Positions 43,770 to 52,319 of a stretch of DNA of 64,000 nt are shown piece after piece; the stretch's first letter is position 1, and the number at the start of each line of letters is the position of its first letter. Below the pieces are notes generated by a model. That model did no database searches. It was not told the origin of the DNA and worked only from the letters and a program-made list of their open reading frames with translations. This DNA is from Actinomadura sp. K4S16 (lineage in GTDB: Bacteria; Actinomycetota; Actinomycetes; Streptosporangiales; Streptosporangiaceae): NCBI RefSeq assembly GCF_008327685.1, contig NZ_BDDE01000013.1, positions 1-64,000 of the forward strand. The letters run 5' to 3'. Both the position numbers and the translations under genes were made by a program.

Positions 43770-43825
43770 CCTTCCCGCGCGAGACCTGCGCGGACGACCC
43801 GTCCGAACACGAGCTGGCATTACAC

Positions 43826-43864
43826 GAAACCGGCCCCGGGTGCACAAATCCCGGGGCCGGTTTC
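43826..43864. terminator. Strong hairpin between convergent genes
   Basis: A perfect 15-bp stem (GAAACCGGCCCCGGG/CCCGGGGCCGGTTTC) with a 9-base loop between the aminotransferase (plus) and the anti-sigma-like gene (minus). Each arm ends in GAAAC/GTTTC, giving a short T-tract in either direction. Confidence 0.9.
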
Positions 43865-43962
43865 GCGTGGGACGGGACCTCCGCCGGGCCCGTCACCAGG
43901 ATGTCCGGCGGACGTCTCACGCACGGCCCCTCTCCGCCGTGGGACGCCCCGCCGGACGGAGT

Positions 43963-44715
43963 TCAGGGGCGCACGCCCTCGGCGATGCGCATGAGCCGGT
44001 CCTTCGCCGTTCCGGCGGCGGTCACGGTGACGCCGACGCCGGACCGCGCCACCCAGGAGATCTGCCGCGCCGAGTCGGGGCGGTCCCCGGTCAGCGCGGG
44101 CATCCCGTGGACGGACGTGTGGCCGGGGACGCCCGGAGCGCGCATCAGGTCCTGCGGTCCGGTCAGCCCGTCGCCCTTCACGAGCGCGATCTCCACCCAG
44201 CCGCCGCTGCCGCGCCACGTGCACGTCGTGGTCTCACGGCCGGCGCTGCGGGCGACATCGCACGGGCCGGTGGAGGCCAGGCCGGCCGGCAGATAGGTGA
44301 TCCACTGCGGCAGCTTGCCGACGGCGCCGGGCACCCCCGGCTTGGAGGGGGCGTGCCCGCCGCCGGACGAGCCGTGCTCCTGCGGCTTCTGGGAGGCTCC
44401 CGCCTCGGACGTCCCCTTAGGGGACGGGGACCCGGGGACGCCCGAGGCGGGAGGTCGCTCCGGCAGCTGCAACGCCGAGACGGTGTTGCTGGGACGGGTC
44501 GTCTCGGAGTCGCCGGCCGGTGTGGCCCGGAACGACTGATAGGTGGGCACGAGGGCCAGGGCCGCGACCGAGGCGGCCGCTACGCCGGCGGCCGCGTGGA
44601 CGCGGGCCTTGCGGCGGCGGTGGCGGCGCTTGACGTCGGCGACGAGCGACTGTGACGCGGTCGCCCCGGCCACCTGCTCGGCCATGGCCTTCCGCAGTTC
44701 ACTCTCCAGATCCAT
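43963..44715 (-). CDS. Putative membrane anti-sigma-like protein
   Basis: A 250-residue protein that starts 3 bp after the stop of an ECF sigma gene. A short cytoplasmic N-terminus (MDLESELRKAMAEQVAGATA) with a basic stretch (KRRHRRRKAR) precedes one membrane helix (HAAAGVAAASVAALALVP). An extracytoplasmic Ser/Pro/Gly linker follows and then a domain with two cysteines (GPCDVAR and TTCTWRG). The arrangement is that of SigE-type sigma genes and their membrane partners, but no zinc anti-sigma motif is present, so the anti-sigma role is inferred from context. Confidence 0.7.
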   Translation of the reverse strand: MDLESELRKAMAEQVAGATASQSLVADVKRRHRRRKARVHAAAGVAAASVAALALVPTYQSFRATPAGDSETTRPSNTVSALQLPERPPASGVPGSPSPKGTSEAGASQKPQEHGSSGGGHAPSKPGVPGAVGKLPQWITYLPAGLASTGPCDVARSAGRETTTCTWRGSGGWVEIALVKGDGLTGPQDLMRAPGVPGHTSVHGMPALTGDRPDSARQISWVARSGVGVTVTAAGTAKDRLMRIAEGVRP

Positions 44716-44718
44716 CGC

Positions 44719-45228
44719 TCATCTCCCCAGTGGCGCCAGGTTCCGGTCGAGGCGTTCCCGGAGCCTGGCGAGCCCCCGGGACGCCTGGCTCTTGACCGTT
44801 CCGACCGAACAGCCGAGAGCCTGTGCCGTCTCCGCTTCCGACAGGTCCTCCCAGAAGCGCAGGACGAGCACCGCCCGCTGCCGCGGGCCGAGCTTGCGCA
44901 ACTCGTCCATCAGGGTCCCTCTCAGCTCGACGGAGTGGTTGGGCGAGACGGTCGGCGTCTCCGGGAGCCTCGCCATGTGGATCTCCCGGAGCACCTTCCA
45001 CCGCCGGGACCGGCTGATCACCAGGTTGACCAGGATCCGGCGGACGTAGGGCTCGGGATCGCTGTCGGGTTCCAGCCGTCCCCAGTGGCGGTAGGCCTTT
45101 TCAAGCGCGGTCTGCAGGATGTCCTCGGCGTCCTGCCGGGCCCCGCACATCAGTGCGGCGGTGCGCAGCAGGGCATCGCCGCGTGCCGCCACGAACTCCA
45201 CGAACGACTCGTCGTCTCGACGCCCCAC
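44719..45228 (-). CDS. ECF sigma factor, SigE family
   Basis: A 169-residue ECF sigma factor. Region 2 includes LLRTAALMCGARQDAEDILQ and ALEKAYRHWGRLE, and region 4 includes LGPRQRAVLVLRFWEDLSEA and ALGCSVGTVKSQASRGLARL. This is the pattern of the actinobacterial SigE-family (SACE-type) ECF sigmas. The start is GTG at 45228. It directs RNA polymerase to a small regulon, probably under control of the adjacent membrane protein. Two 17-bp repeats lie upstream. Confidence 0.93.
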   Translation of the reverse strand: MGRRDDESFVEFVAARGDALLRTAALMCGARQDAEDILQTALEKAYRHWGRLEPDSDPEPYVRRILVNLVISRSRRWKVLREIHMARLPETPTVSPNHSVELRGTLMDELRKLGPRQRAVLVLRFWEDLSEAETAQALGCSVGTVKSQASRGLARLRERLDRNLAPLGR

Positions 45229-45273
45229 AGTGCTCCGTCCCGGCTAGAGCGGTTCCGGCAGTTTGTCTGGTCG

Positions 45274-45309
45274 GGGATGGGCGGCCTCCGCGCCTGGGCC
45301 GCCCATCCC
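45274..45309. terminator. 13-bp hairpin between the secreted-protein gene and the sigma gene
   Basis: GGGATGGGCGGCC and GGCCGCCCATCCC form a perfect 13-bp stem with a 10-base loop. It is downstream of the secreted-protein gene (stop at 45461) and just upstream of the sigma gene, so it probably insulates the two units. Confidence 0.8.
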
Positions 45310-45336
45310 TCGCCTGTGTTGTGTTCTGGTGCTGCT

Positions 45337-45386
45337 GTTGATGGTCTTGCTGTGTTGATGGCCTTGCTGTGTTGACGTTGTCGCCT
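45337..45386. repeat. 17-bp tandem repeat upstream of the sigma gene
   Basis: Two units, gttgatggtcttgctgt and gttgatggccttgctgt, differ by one base, followed by a degraded third (gttgacgttgtcgcct). Unlike most of the local DNA it is T-rich on the plus strand. It is shorter than the other arrays but has the same 17-bp period. Confidence 0.75.
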
Positions 45387-45460
45387 TGTGTTACCGGTTT
45401 CTACGCTTTGTCACTAATGGTCTCCGCATCGTTACCGGCGTCACGGCTTCCCTGCGGGTG

Positions 45461-46441
45461 TCAGCCGGTCTTGCGCAGGGCGGCGGCCACGTCCTTCAGC
45501 CCGCCGGCCACGACCGGGCTGCCGTTGACGAACAGCGAGGAGCCGTTCGGGTCGAACAGCAGCACGCCGTTGCCGTTCGGGCTCTGCCAGGCGGCCACGC
45601 CGGCGACGGTCAGCGGGGTGCCGCCCTCGGGCAGGCCGAGCGCCTGCCGCAGCTGCTCCTGCGTCATGCCGGCGCGGGTCTTCAGCGTCTCGACGGTTAG
45701 CCACTGGCCGGCCTTGCCGGTCCACTTCTGCGTGACGGCGCAGACCTGCTGCTTGCGCAGCTCCGCGGAGCCCGGGACGGCCGACACGTAGCGCAGGCCC
45801 TTCGACGCGATGACGGTCTTCTCGACCGTGCCGCCGACCTTCACGACGGGCTTCAGGGTGCTGCAGTCGAGCTTCGGCAGCGCGGGCAGAGCGGGCTTGG
45901 CGGGCGCGCCGGGCACCTGCGTGTTCGGCTTGGCCTTGGTCCCGGCGGGCAGGTCGCCGGTGGACGGGGCGCAGGTGGGCAGGTCCGCCGGGACGCCGGG
46001 CTTGGCGGGCACACCGGGCACGGCCGGGACGCCGGGCTTGGCCGGGACGCCGGGCAGGTTCTTGCCCTCCGGGGCCTTCACGCCGGGGACCTCGGTGTTC
46101 GGGACGCCCGCCTTCGGCAGCTCCGTCTTCGGCAGGCCCGTCTTCGGCAGCTGGCCCTGCGGCAGGTCCTTGGTGACCGGGTGCTGCTTGAGGTGCTGCT
46201 CGACCTGCTTCTTCACACCGTCGGCCGGGACCTTCGGCAGATCGGACTTCGCCGGGAGGCACGTCGGGGCGGTCTTGGGCGCGGCGTCCTGGAGCTTGCG
46301 CTCGACGGCGGGGGCCTTGGAGCCGTGCGACTGGAGGCCGGCCTCGTGGTGGGTGCCGGTCATGGCCCACGTCGCGCCGCCGCCCACGGCCACGGTCCCG
46401 ATGGCGGACGCTGCGATCAAGGCGGCCTTCAGCGTGATCAT
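45461..46441 (-). CDS. Secreted Pro/Lys/Val-rich protein
   Basis: A 326-residue protein. The ATG at 46441 gives a clear signal peptide (MITLKAALIAASAIGTVAVG) and has AAAGGG seven bases upstream; the open frame further upstream is not homologous to a leader. The central ~120 residues are a Pro/Lys/Val repeat region (KTGLPKTELPKAGVPNTE, KPGVPAVPGVPAKPGVPA). Cysteines occur in TCLPAK, PTCAPST and LDCSTL. A C-terminal globular domain has VTQKWTGKAGQWLTVETLK. The family is not recognised. An ECF-like promoter lies upstream, suggesting control by the neighbouring sigma factor. Confidence 0.75.
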   Translation of the reverse strand: MITLKAALIAASAIGTVAVGGGATWAMTGTHHEAGLQSHGSKAPAVERKLQDAAPKTAPTCLPAKSDLPKVPADGVKKQVEQHLKQHPVTKDLPQGQLPKTGLPKTELPKAGVPNTEVPGVKAPEGKNLPGVPAKPGVPAVPGVPAKPGVPADLPTCAPSTGDLPAGTKAKPNTQVPGAPAKPALPALPKLDCSTLKPVVKVGGTVEKTVIASKGLRYVSAVPGSAELRKQQVCAVTQKWTGKAGQWLTVETLKTRAGMTQEQLRQALGLPEGGTPLTVAGVAAWQSPNGNGVLLFDPNGSSLFVNGSPVVAGGLKDVAAALRKTG

Positions 46442-46518
46442 CGTGAATCCCTTTCTGCACGGGGGTCTTGCTCGGGGGGTCTTGCTCAGGGGTGCCTGTC
46501 TCTCTCTGGCGCCCCTCG

Positions 46519-46546
46519 TATACGCACGGTGCCCGGAGGGGGTTGC
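46519..46546 (-). promoter_or_regulatory. ECF-like promoter of the secreted Pro-rich protein
   Basis: On the minus strand GCAACC and CGTATA are separated by 16 bp, ending about 75 bp before the start codon. An AACC-type -35 with a CGT-type -10 is characteristic of ECF sigma factors. A possible weaker AACC ... CGTC pair with an 18-bp gap exists upstream of the sigma gene (about 45375-45405). Assignment to the neighbouring sigma factor is inference. Confidence 0.4.
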
Positions 46547-46677
46547 ACGCGATTCCAAAGTTTTTTCGGGGATGCCCATGGGCGTGATGGCCGCTGCGTG
46601 TCATGCGAGGTAGTCCGGTGTGGTGATCCTGCGGGGGCGGGCGTTCGGGGAGGACGATGATCCGGCAACATTGGGTC

Positions 46678-47790
46678 ATGGAGGCCCGTACCGTTTCAGC
46701 CCGTCCGGCCGAGGACCGTTCCACGCCGGACCGTTCCATCACGGACCGCCGGGAGCCCGCGCCCGCGCGCGGTCCCGCCCGCCCGGACGTGGCCCTGCTG
46801 CCCAAGGCGCACCTGCACCTTCACTTCACCGGCTCGATGCGGCACTCCACGCTCGTGGAGCTCGCCGCCCTGCACGGCGTCCACCTGCCGGACGCCCTCG
46901 TCGAGGACTGGCCGCCCCGGTTGCAGGCGACCGACGAGCGCGGCTGGTTCCGGTTCCAGCGCCTGTACGACATCGCGCGCTCGGTCCTGCAGACGCCGGA
47001 CGACCTGCGGCGGCTGCTGCGCGAGACGGCCGAGGACGAGGCCGCGGAGGGGTCGGGCTGGCTGGAGATCCAGGTCGACCCGAGCGGGTACGCGGCGCGG
47101 TTCGGCGGGCTGACCCCGACCGTGGAGCTGGTGCTCGACACGGCGCGCCAGGCGTCGGAGGCGACCGGCGTCGGCATCGGCGTGGTGATCGCGGCGAACC
47201 GGACCCGGCACCCGCTGGACGCCAAGACCCTCGCGCGCCTCGCCGTCCAGTACACGGGCAAGGGGGTCGTCGGGTTCGGGCTGTCCAACGACGAGCGGCG
47301 GGGCCGCGCCTACGACTTCGAGGGCGCGTTCCGGATCGCCAAGCGCGGCGGGCTGCTGTCGACCCCGCACGGCGGCGAGCTGCTCGGCCCGGCGAGCGTC
47401 CGGGAGTGCCTGGAGACGCTGGAGGCCGACCGGATCGGGCACGGGGTCCGCGCCGTGGAGGACCCGCGGCTGCTGGAGCGGATCGTGGACCGCGGCGTGA
47501 CGCTGGAGGTCTGCCCGGCGTCGAACGTGGGCCTCGGGGTGGCGGCGACCGCGTCGGACGTCCCGCTGCGGCGGCTGTTCGAGGCGGGCGCGTCGATCGC
47601 GCTCGGCGCCGACGACCCGCTGCTGTTCGGCTCCCGGCTGGCGCGCCAGTACGAGCTGGCCCGCACCGCGCACGCGTTCAGCGACGCCGAACTGGCGGAG
47701 CTGGCCCGGCAGTCGATCCGCGCCTCGGCGGCCCCGGACGACGTCCGAACCCGCCTCCTGGCAGGCATCGACGCCTGGCTCGCCGCCTAG
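46678..47790 (+). CDS. add: Adenosine deaminase family protein
   Basis: About 370 residues from the ATG at 46678; an ATG at 46657 would add seven. It is a metal-dependent amidohydrolase converting adenosine to inosine. Motifs: LPKAHLHLHFTGS (first metal His pair), FGLSNDERRG, STPHGGE with the catalytic Glu, DRIGHGVRAVED, LEVCPASNVGLG, and LGADDPLLFGS (metal Asp pair). The usual LHLDG is LHFTG here and HAGE is HGGE, so it belongs to the diverged actinobacterial branch and substrate specificity may differ. Confidence 0.88.
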   Translation: MEARTVSARPAEDRSTPDRSITDRREPAPARGPARPDVALLPKAHLHLHFTGSMRHSTLVELAALHGVHLPDALVEDWPPRLQATDERGWFRFQRLYDIARSVLQTPDDLRRLLRETAEDEAAEGSGWLEIQVDPSGYAARFGGLTPTVELVLDTARQASEATGVGIGVVIAANRTRHPLDAKTLARLAVQYTGKGVVGFGLSNDERRGRAYDFEGAFRIAKRGGLLSTPHGGELLGPASVRECLETLEADRIGHGVRAVEDPRLLERIVDRGVTLEVCPASNVGLGVAATASDVPLRRLFEAGASIALGADDPLLFGSRLARQYELARTAHAFSDAELAELARQSIRASAAPDDVRTRLLAGIDAWLAA

Positions 47791-47847
47791 CCTGTTTCAA
47801 CGTCCCGGCTCGCCATGTGACCGGCTGCGGGTGGAGCGGGGCCGGGG

Positions 47848-48420
47848 TCAGGTGGGCGGGCGGTCGGGGTCTCTGCCGCGGAGGCCTTCCGACCAGGCCG
47901 CCATCGCGCGGGGCAGGTCGGGGCCGAGTGGGGCGCCGAATGCGGTCATGACGTTCACGAGCAGGCCGTCCGCCATGAACCGGGCGACCGCGTCGGGTCC
48001 CTCCCCCGACAGGTCGCCGACGAGGCGCCAGAGGCGGGCCCAGCGGATCCGGCCGAGCGCGGCGATCTCCTCATCCCGGACGGCGACCGCGTGGATCCCC
48101 AACTGGAGGCGCGGCAGGGCGGGCTCCTCGCGCGGCAGCCGGAGGTACGCCCGTTCCATCGCGGCCATGGCGTCCCTGCCGCGCAGGCCTCGCGCGGCCT
48201 CCGCGAGGCGGTGCTCGATGTCGTCGAAGCAGCGTTCGGCGGCGGCGAGGAAGAGCGCGTGCTTGGACGGGAATAGCCGGAACATGTAGGGCTGGGAGAC
48301 GCCGATGCGGCGGGCGATGGTCCAGGTGGACGTGCCGTCGTAGCCGCCGTGGGCGAACTCGGCCATCGCTGCCCGGACCGCCAGCTCGCGGCGCGCACCG
48401 GCGCTCATCCTCGGGCTCAT
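47848..48420 (-). CDS. TetR-family transcriptional regulator
   Basis: About 190 residues. The HTH is TSTWTIARRIGVSQPYMFRL, preceded by AAMAEFAHGGYDG. The C-terminal ligand domain is variable. Start is the ATG at 48420; an in-frame GTG at 48429 is the alternative and neither has an evident Shine-Dalgarno sequence. It is convergent with the deaminase gene and co-directional with the GntR gene upstream, separated by about 27 bp. Target unknown. Confidence 0.88.
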   Translation of the reverse strand: MSPRMSAGARRELAVRAAMAEFAHGGYDGTSTWTIARRIGVSQPYMFRLFPSKHALFLAAAERCFDDIEHRLAEAARGLRGRDAMAAMERAYLRLPREEPALPRLQLGIHAVAVRDEEIAALGRIRWARLWRLVGDLSGEGPDAVARFMADGLLVNVMTAFGAPLGPDLPRAMAAWSEGLRGRDPDRPPT

Positions 48421-48447
48421 GCCGTCCACGGTAGTGACTCGCGACGA

Positions 48448-49149
48448 TCATGGGGGCGGGCGCCACAGGCCCCGCCGTTCGAGGTGGGCGACCAGCAGTT
48501 CTCCGGCCCGGACGATGTGGGCGCGCATCTCCTCGCCGGCCGTGCGGGCGTCGGCGTCCCGGAGCGCCGCCAGGATCCGGCCGTGGTCGCGTACGGCGAC
48601 GCCGGGCCAGTCGGCGAGCCGCCCGTACAGGCCGCGCGGGACGTAGCGGGCGGCCGTGCCGAGCGACCAGGCGAGCTTCGGCGACTCGGCCGCCAGGTTG
48701 ATCTCCCGGTGGAAGAGATGGTTGCGCTCCTCCATGAGGTCGGGACGGTGCGCGGCCTTGTCGCGTGCCAGAGCGTGCTGGAGGCCGTCCAAGCGCCGCA
48801 GGGTGTCGGGGCCGATGCGGGGTGCGGCGCGCATGGTGAGTTCCGCGGCGATGCCCGCCTGAACCCAGAACAGGTCCTGGACGTCGCGTTTCGACAGCGG
48901 CGCGACGACGAACCCGCGCCTCGGCTCCAGGACGACGAACCCCTCGCTGCGCAGCGATTTCAGCGCCTCCCTGACGGGTGTGACGCTGATCCCGAACTCC
49001 ATGGCGAGGCGTTCCAGCCGCAGGTGCTCGCCGGGCCGCAGCCGCCCGTCCATGATCAGTTCGCGGATGCGGGCGGCGGCCTCGTCGCTCAGCTGGAGCC
49101 GCGTGCCGAGCGCCTGCCGGGGAGGGGGGAGGGGAGCGGGAAGGACCAC
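48448..49149 (-). CDS. GntR-family regulator with FCD domain
   Basis: A 233-residue regulator. The winged helix (RIRELIMDGRLRPGEHLRLE, GISVTPVREALKSLRSEG) is followed by an FCD-type helical ligand domain containing RNHLFHREINLAAESPKL and RDHGRILAALRDADARTAGE, whose histidines likely bind a metal. FadR/VanR-type members regulate metabolism of organic acids. It starts 78 bp from the transporter stop upstream and may be transcribed with the TetR gene downstream. Confidence 0.9.
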   Translation of the reverse strand: MVLPAPLPPPRQALGTRLQLSDEAAARIRELIMDGRLRPGEHLRLERLAMEFGISVTPVREALKSLRSEGFVVLEPRRGFVVAPLSKRDVQDLFWVQAGIAAELTMRAAPRIGPDTLRRLDGLQHALARDKAAHRPDLMEERNHLFHREINLAAESPKLAWSLGTAARYVPRGLYGRLADWPGVAVRDHGRILAALRDADARTAGEEMRAHIVRAGELLVAHLERRGLWRPPP

Positions 49150-49227
49150 GGTCGTACTCCAGTCCGGGCCCTGCCGCGGCGCGCCCCGCGGTTCCTCAAG
49201 GGCCCTGGAGGGATTGTTCCCGCCGGG

Positions 49228-49809
49228 TCACGCGGTGATGCCCTCGATCAGCAGCAGGACGCCGAAGACGGCGAACCCGGCGGCGGCGCCGTACTTGATG
49301 ACGCGCTCGGGCAGCCTACGGCCGAGCATCTGGCCGACGACGATGGCGAGCGCGTCGGCGGCGACCATACCGACCGTGGAGCCGAGCCAAACGCCGGTCA
49401 GTCCGGCGAGGCCGCCGTGGTCGGCGGCGAGGGTGACGGTGGCGAGCATCGTCTTGTCGCCCAGCTCGGCGAGGAAGAACGCCCCGCCGACGGCGAGGAT
49501 CGCCGATCCCGTGGCGCGCCGCGCCTTGTCGCGCTCGTCGTCGTCGAGCTCGTCGCCGCGCAGCGTCCACAGCGCGAAGCCGAGGAACGCGATGCCGGCG
49601 ATGATCGAGATCGGGCCGGTGGGGAGCGCGGCGCCGAGGGCCGCGCCGAGCGCGACGCTCGCCAGGTGGACGATCGCGGTCGCGGCCGTGATGCCGATCA
49701 GCACCGGGAGCGCGCGGAAGCGCGTGGCGAACGTCATGGCCATGAGCTGGCTCTTGTCGCCCAGCTCGGCCACGAAGATCACGGCCAGGCTGATGAGGAA
49801 GGCGGACAC
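49228..49809 (-). CDS. UPF0016/GDT1 (TMEM165-like) cation transporter
   Basis: A 193-residue membrane protein with six predicted helices and the two family motifs: AELGDKSQLMAMTFAT (about residues 14-30) and AELGDKTMLATVTLAA (about 115-130). UPF0016 proteins transport Mn2+ (bacterial MneA/Mnx) or Ca2+. A manganese-type riboswitch precedes the gene, supporting Mn2+ export. A central Asp/Glu-rich loop (RGDELDDDERDK) separates the two halves. Confidence 0.92.
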   Translation of the reverse strand: MSAFLISLAVIFVAELGDKSQLMAMTFATRFRALPVLIGITAATAIVHLASVALGAALGAALPTGPISIIAGIAFLGFALWTLRGDELDDDERDKARRATGSAILAVGGAFFLAELGDKTMLATVTLAADHGGLAGLTGVWLGSTVGMVAADALAIVVGQMLGRRLPERVIKYGAAAGFAVFGVLLLIEGITA

Positions 49810-49859
49810 CTGATCCCTTTCGCTCGTGCTGCCGGGCGAAGGGCGGGGGCTCGCGCGCG

Positions 49860-49990
49860 CGACCTCGGCCCGGCATGACTGCCAGGCCGAAGGTCTCGTC
49901 CGCCGCGATGTGGATCGGGCCCGCGTGACCGGGCGCCGTCGGCGGCGCCAGCATGTCGACCACGCGATTGGGACTACTCCCCCTCGACGC
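49860..49990 (-). promoter_or_regulatory. yybP-ykoY-type manganese riboswitch
   Basis: On the minus strand GGGGAGTAG (49974-49982) and GAGACC (49892-49897) are the two invariant loop motifs of the yybP-ykoY aptamer, which together bind Mn2+. They are joined by a paired region, and the second is followed by a stem GACCTTCGGCC ... GGGCCGAGGTC ending near 49860. It ends about 50 nt before the UPF0016 start, which fits translational or transcriptional control by Mn2+. Confidence 0.8.
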
Positions 49991-50049
49991 CGCCCACCCT
50001 ACCAACCCCGCCCGACGCCGCACTCGCGGCTGCGTGGGCGGGGCTGGGG

Positions 50050-51117
50050 TTAGAGGGTCACGCCTACCAGGACGGGCTCGTTGACCAGTTCGACGCCGAA
50101 GGCGTCGCGGACGCCGTCGCGGACCTCGCGGGCCAGGGCGAGCAGGTCGGCCGTGCCGGCGCCGCCCGGGTTGGTGAGGGCGAGGGTGTGCTTGGTGGAG
50201 ATCCTAGCGGGGCCGCGCGCGTGGCCCTTGGTGAACCCGGCGCGGTCGATCAGCCAGGCGGCGGACGTCTTCACCCGGCCGTCGGCCTCGGGGTAGCGCG
50301 GGAACGTCGCGTCCGGGCCGAGGCGTTCGGCCACGCGGCGTTCGAGTTCGGCGAGCCGGTCCGGGTCGAGGATCGGGTTGGTGAAGAACGATCCGGCGCT
50401 GCGGGTGTCGGGGTCGGTCGCGTCCAGCACCATGCCTTTGCCTCGCCGCAGTTCGAGGACGGCGTCACGGGCTTCTTTCAGCGTGACCCGGTCCCCCGGC
50501 CGGACGTCCAGCTTCCGGGCGAGTTCGGCATAGGCGATGGGCTGTGATTCCTCGGCCTCGTCCAGCGCGTATGTCACGTCCAGGACGACGTACCGGTCGT
50601 TGCCCTTGAAGACGCTGTGCCGGTAGGTGAACCGGCAGGCGTCGCGGTCGAGGACGACGCAGGCGCGCGCCTCCCGGTCGTAGGCGCGGACCTCGACGAT
50701 CGTCTCGCTGACGTCCTGCCCGTAGGCGCCGACGTTCTGGATCGGCGTGGCGCCGACGCGGCCGGGGATGCCGGACAGGCACTCGACGCCGGCGAGCCCG
50801 TCGGCGACGCAGCGGGCGACGAACGGGTCCCAGTCCTCGCCGGCCTGGACGCGGAGCAGGACCTTGCCGCCCTCGGCGGCGACGCGCTCGGTGCCGCGGG
50901 TCCCGACGTGCACGACGGTGCCGGGGAACCCGTCGTCGGACACCACGAGGTTGCTGCCGCCGCCGAGCACGAGGACCGGCTCGCCCTCGTCGTCGGCCTT
51001 GCGGACGGCGGCGACCAGCTCGGCCTCGGTCGTCGCCTCGACGAAGCGCCGCGCGGGCCCGCCCAGCCGCAGCGTGGTGTATCCGGCCAGGTTCACGTCT
51101 TCGGCGAACACCGCCAC
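50050..51117 (-). CDS. murB: UDP-N-acetylenolpyruvoylglucosamine reductase
   Basis: A 355-residue MurB from the GTG at 51117, which has GGAGGGGGAG just upstream; the open frame to 51183 adds a Gly/Pro-rich peptide. It reduces UDP-GlcNAc-enolpyruvate to UDP-MurNAc with NADPH and FAD in peptidoglycan synthesis. Motifs: TTLRLGGPARRFVEA, the FAD-binding GGGSNLVVSDDGFPG, SGIPGRVGATPIQNVGAYGQ, the catalytic serine in RSAGSFFTNP, and the C-terminal Glu in LVNEPVLVGV. It lies downstream of the hadB-like gene in the same direction. Confidence 0.97.
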   Translation of the reverse strand: MAVFAEDVNLAGYTTLRLGGPARRFVEATTEAELVAAVRKADDEGEPVLVLGGGSNLVVSDDGFPGTVVHVGTRGTERVAAEGGKVLLRVQAGEDWDPFVARCVADGLAGVECLSGIPGRVGATPIQNVGAYGQDVSETIVEVRAYDREARACVVLDRDACRFTYRHSVFKGNDRYVVLDVTYALDEAEESQPIAYAELARKLDVRPGDRVTLKEARDAVLELRRGKGMVLDATDPDTRSAGSFFTNPILDPDRLAELERRVAERLGPDATFPRYPEADGRVKTSAAWLIDRAGFTKGHARGPARISTKHTLALTNPGGAGTADLLALAREVRDGVRDAFGVELVNEPVLVGVTL

Positions 51118-51218
51118 GTCGTCTCCCCCTCCTGCCGCCCCCGCGCCGCCGGGCGGCCCGCCCTCGTCCGGTGGCCTGCGCACCGGCCGGGGCGGCCCCG
51201 GCCGGTGTGCCGCCGCGC

Positions 51219-51644
51219 TCAGGCGAGCCTGACGACCGCCTTGGCGCGCGTGAGGACCTTCTGGTCGTTGGACCTGGCGGTGAGCGCCACGACGACCTTG
51301 TTGTCGTCGAGCTTCTCCTCCACCTTGCCGCTGATCTCCAGCGTCGCGCCGCCCTGGTCGGGGACGACGACCGGAGAGGAGAACCGTACCCCGTAGTCGA
51401 CGACGGCGCCCGGATCGCCGACCCAGTCGGTGACGTACCGGCCGCCCTGCGCCATCGTGTACATGCCGTGCGCGATCACGTCCGGGAGGCCGACGGCCTT
51501 GGCGACGGACTCGCGCCAGTGGATGGGGTTGAAGTCGCCGGACGCGCCCGCGTACATGACGAGGTTCGCGCGGTCGACGGCGTAGGTCTGCGCGGGGATC
51601 TCGGTTCCGACCTCGACGTCGGCGTAGTTCACCTTGGCGGTCAT
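51219..51644 (-). CDS. hadB: MaoC-family dehydratase, HadB-like
   Basis: A 141-residue hot-dog protein. The hydratase motif is GASGDFNPIHW (catalytic Asp and His), followed by DVIAHGMYTMAQGGRYVTDW. In M. tuberculosis HadB carries the catalytic residues and pairs with HadA for (3R)-hydroxyacyl-ACP dehydration in fatty-acid elongation; the same rpmG-hadA-hadB order is seen here. It is coupled to hadA by a one-base TGATG overlap. A mycolate role is not implied. Confidence 0.88.
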   Translation of the reverse strand: MTAKVNYADVEVGTEIPAQTYAVDRANLVMYAGASGDFNPIHWRESVAKAVGLPDVIAHGMYTMAQGGRYVTDWVGDPGAVVDYGVRFSSPVVVPDQGGATLEISGKVEEKLDDNKVVVALTARSNDQKVLTRAKAVVRLA

Positions 51645-52081
51645 CAGGCCCCCCGCTCCACGATCGTGTTGTAGGACTTGCAGACCAGTTCGCCTTCGAC
51701 GGTGGCGACCTCGGTCTCGACGACCATCTTCTCGTTGTTGCCGATCGAGCGGATCTCGGTGATGGTCGAGGTGCAGGTGATGACGTCGCCGGCGCGCAGC
51801 GGGCGGGTGTACTCGAAGCGCTGCTCGCCGTGCACGACCATCGCGTAGTTGAGGCCGAGGTCGGGGTCGGCGAGGCCCGGGTTGCCGAGGGACACCACGA
51901 TCGGGAAGGTGGGCGGCGCGATGACGTCGGGGTATCCGGCCGCCTTCGCCGCCTCCTGGTCGCGGTAGAGCGGGTTGCGGTCGCCGATCGCGTCCGCGAA
52001 CTCGCGGATCTTCACCCGGCTGACCTCGTAGGGGTCGCTGGGCGGGAAGGTCCGCCCGATGAAATCACGGTTGAGTGCCAT
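51644..52081 (-). CDS. hadA: MaoC-like N-terminal hot-dog subunit, HadA-like
   Basis: A 145-residue protein of the FAS1_DH/MaoC-N type. RTFPPSDPYEVSRVKIREFA and ADAIGDRNPLYRDQEAAKAA occupy the positions of the hydratase motif, and DVIAPPTFPIVVSLG replaces the His-containing loop of HadB, so this subunit should be the non-catalytic, chain-binding partner. It is the first gene of the hadA-hadB pair and lies downstream of rpmG. Confidence 0.88.
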   Translation of the reverse strand: MALNRDFIGRTFPPSDPYEVSRVKIREFADAIGDRNPLYRDQEAAKAAGYPDVIAPPTFPIVVSLGNPGLADPDLGLNYAMVVHGEQRFEYTRPLRAGDVITCTSTITEIRSIGNNEKMVVETEVATVEGELVCKSYNTIVERGA

Positions 52082-52319
52082 GCAGTCCGTCCCTCCAGGT
52101 GGACCAGGGCTCCGGAGCCGCCGCCGGCCGCACTTCCCGCCGGTCCGCGGCGCCCGGGCGCCCTCTGAGCGCGCTGGTTCCGTCTCTTCGGACGGACGGT
52201 AACAGAACGACGTTCAGCCCGTCCTCGCGGGTCTCACTGCGAGAACGGGCTGATCATGTCAGGGCAAGCATGTGAAGAAGTCTGCGGGGGCGGACTCGCG
52301 CCGTGGACGGGTCTCCCGG

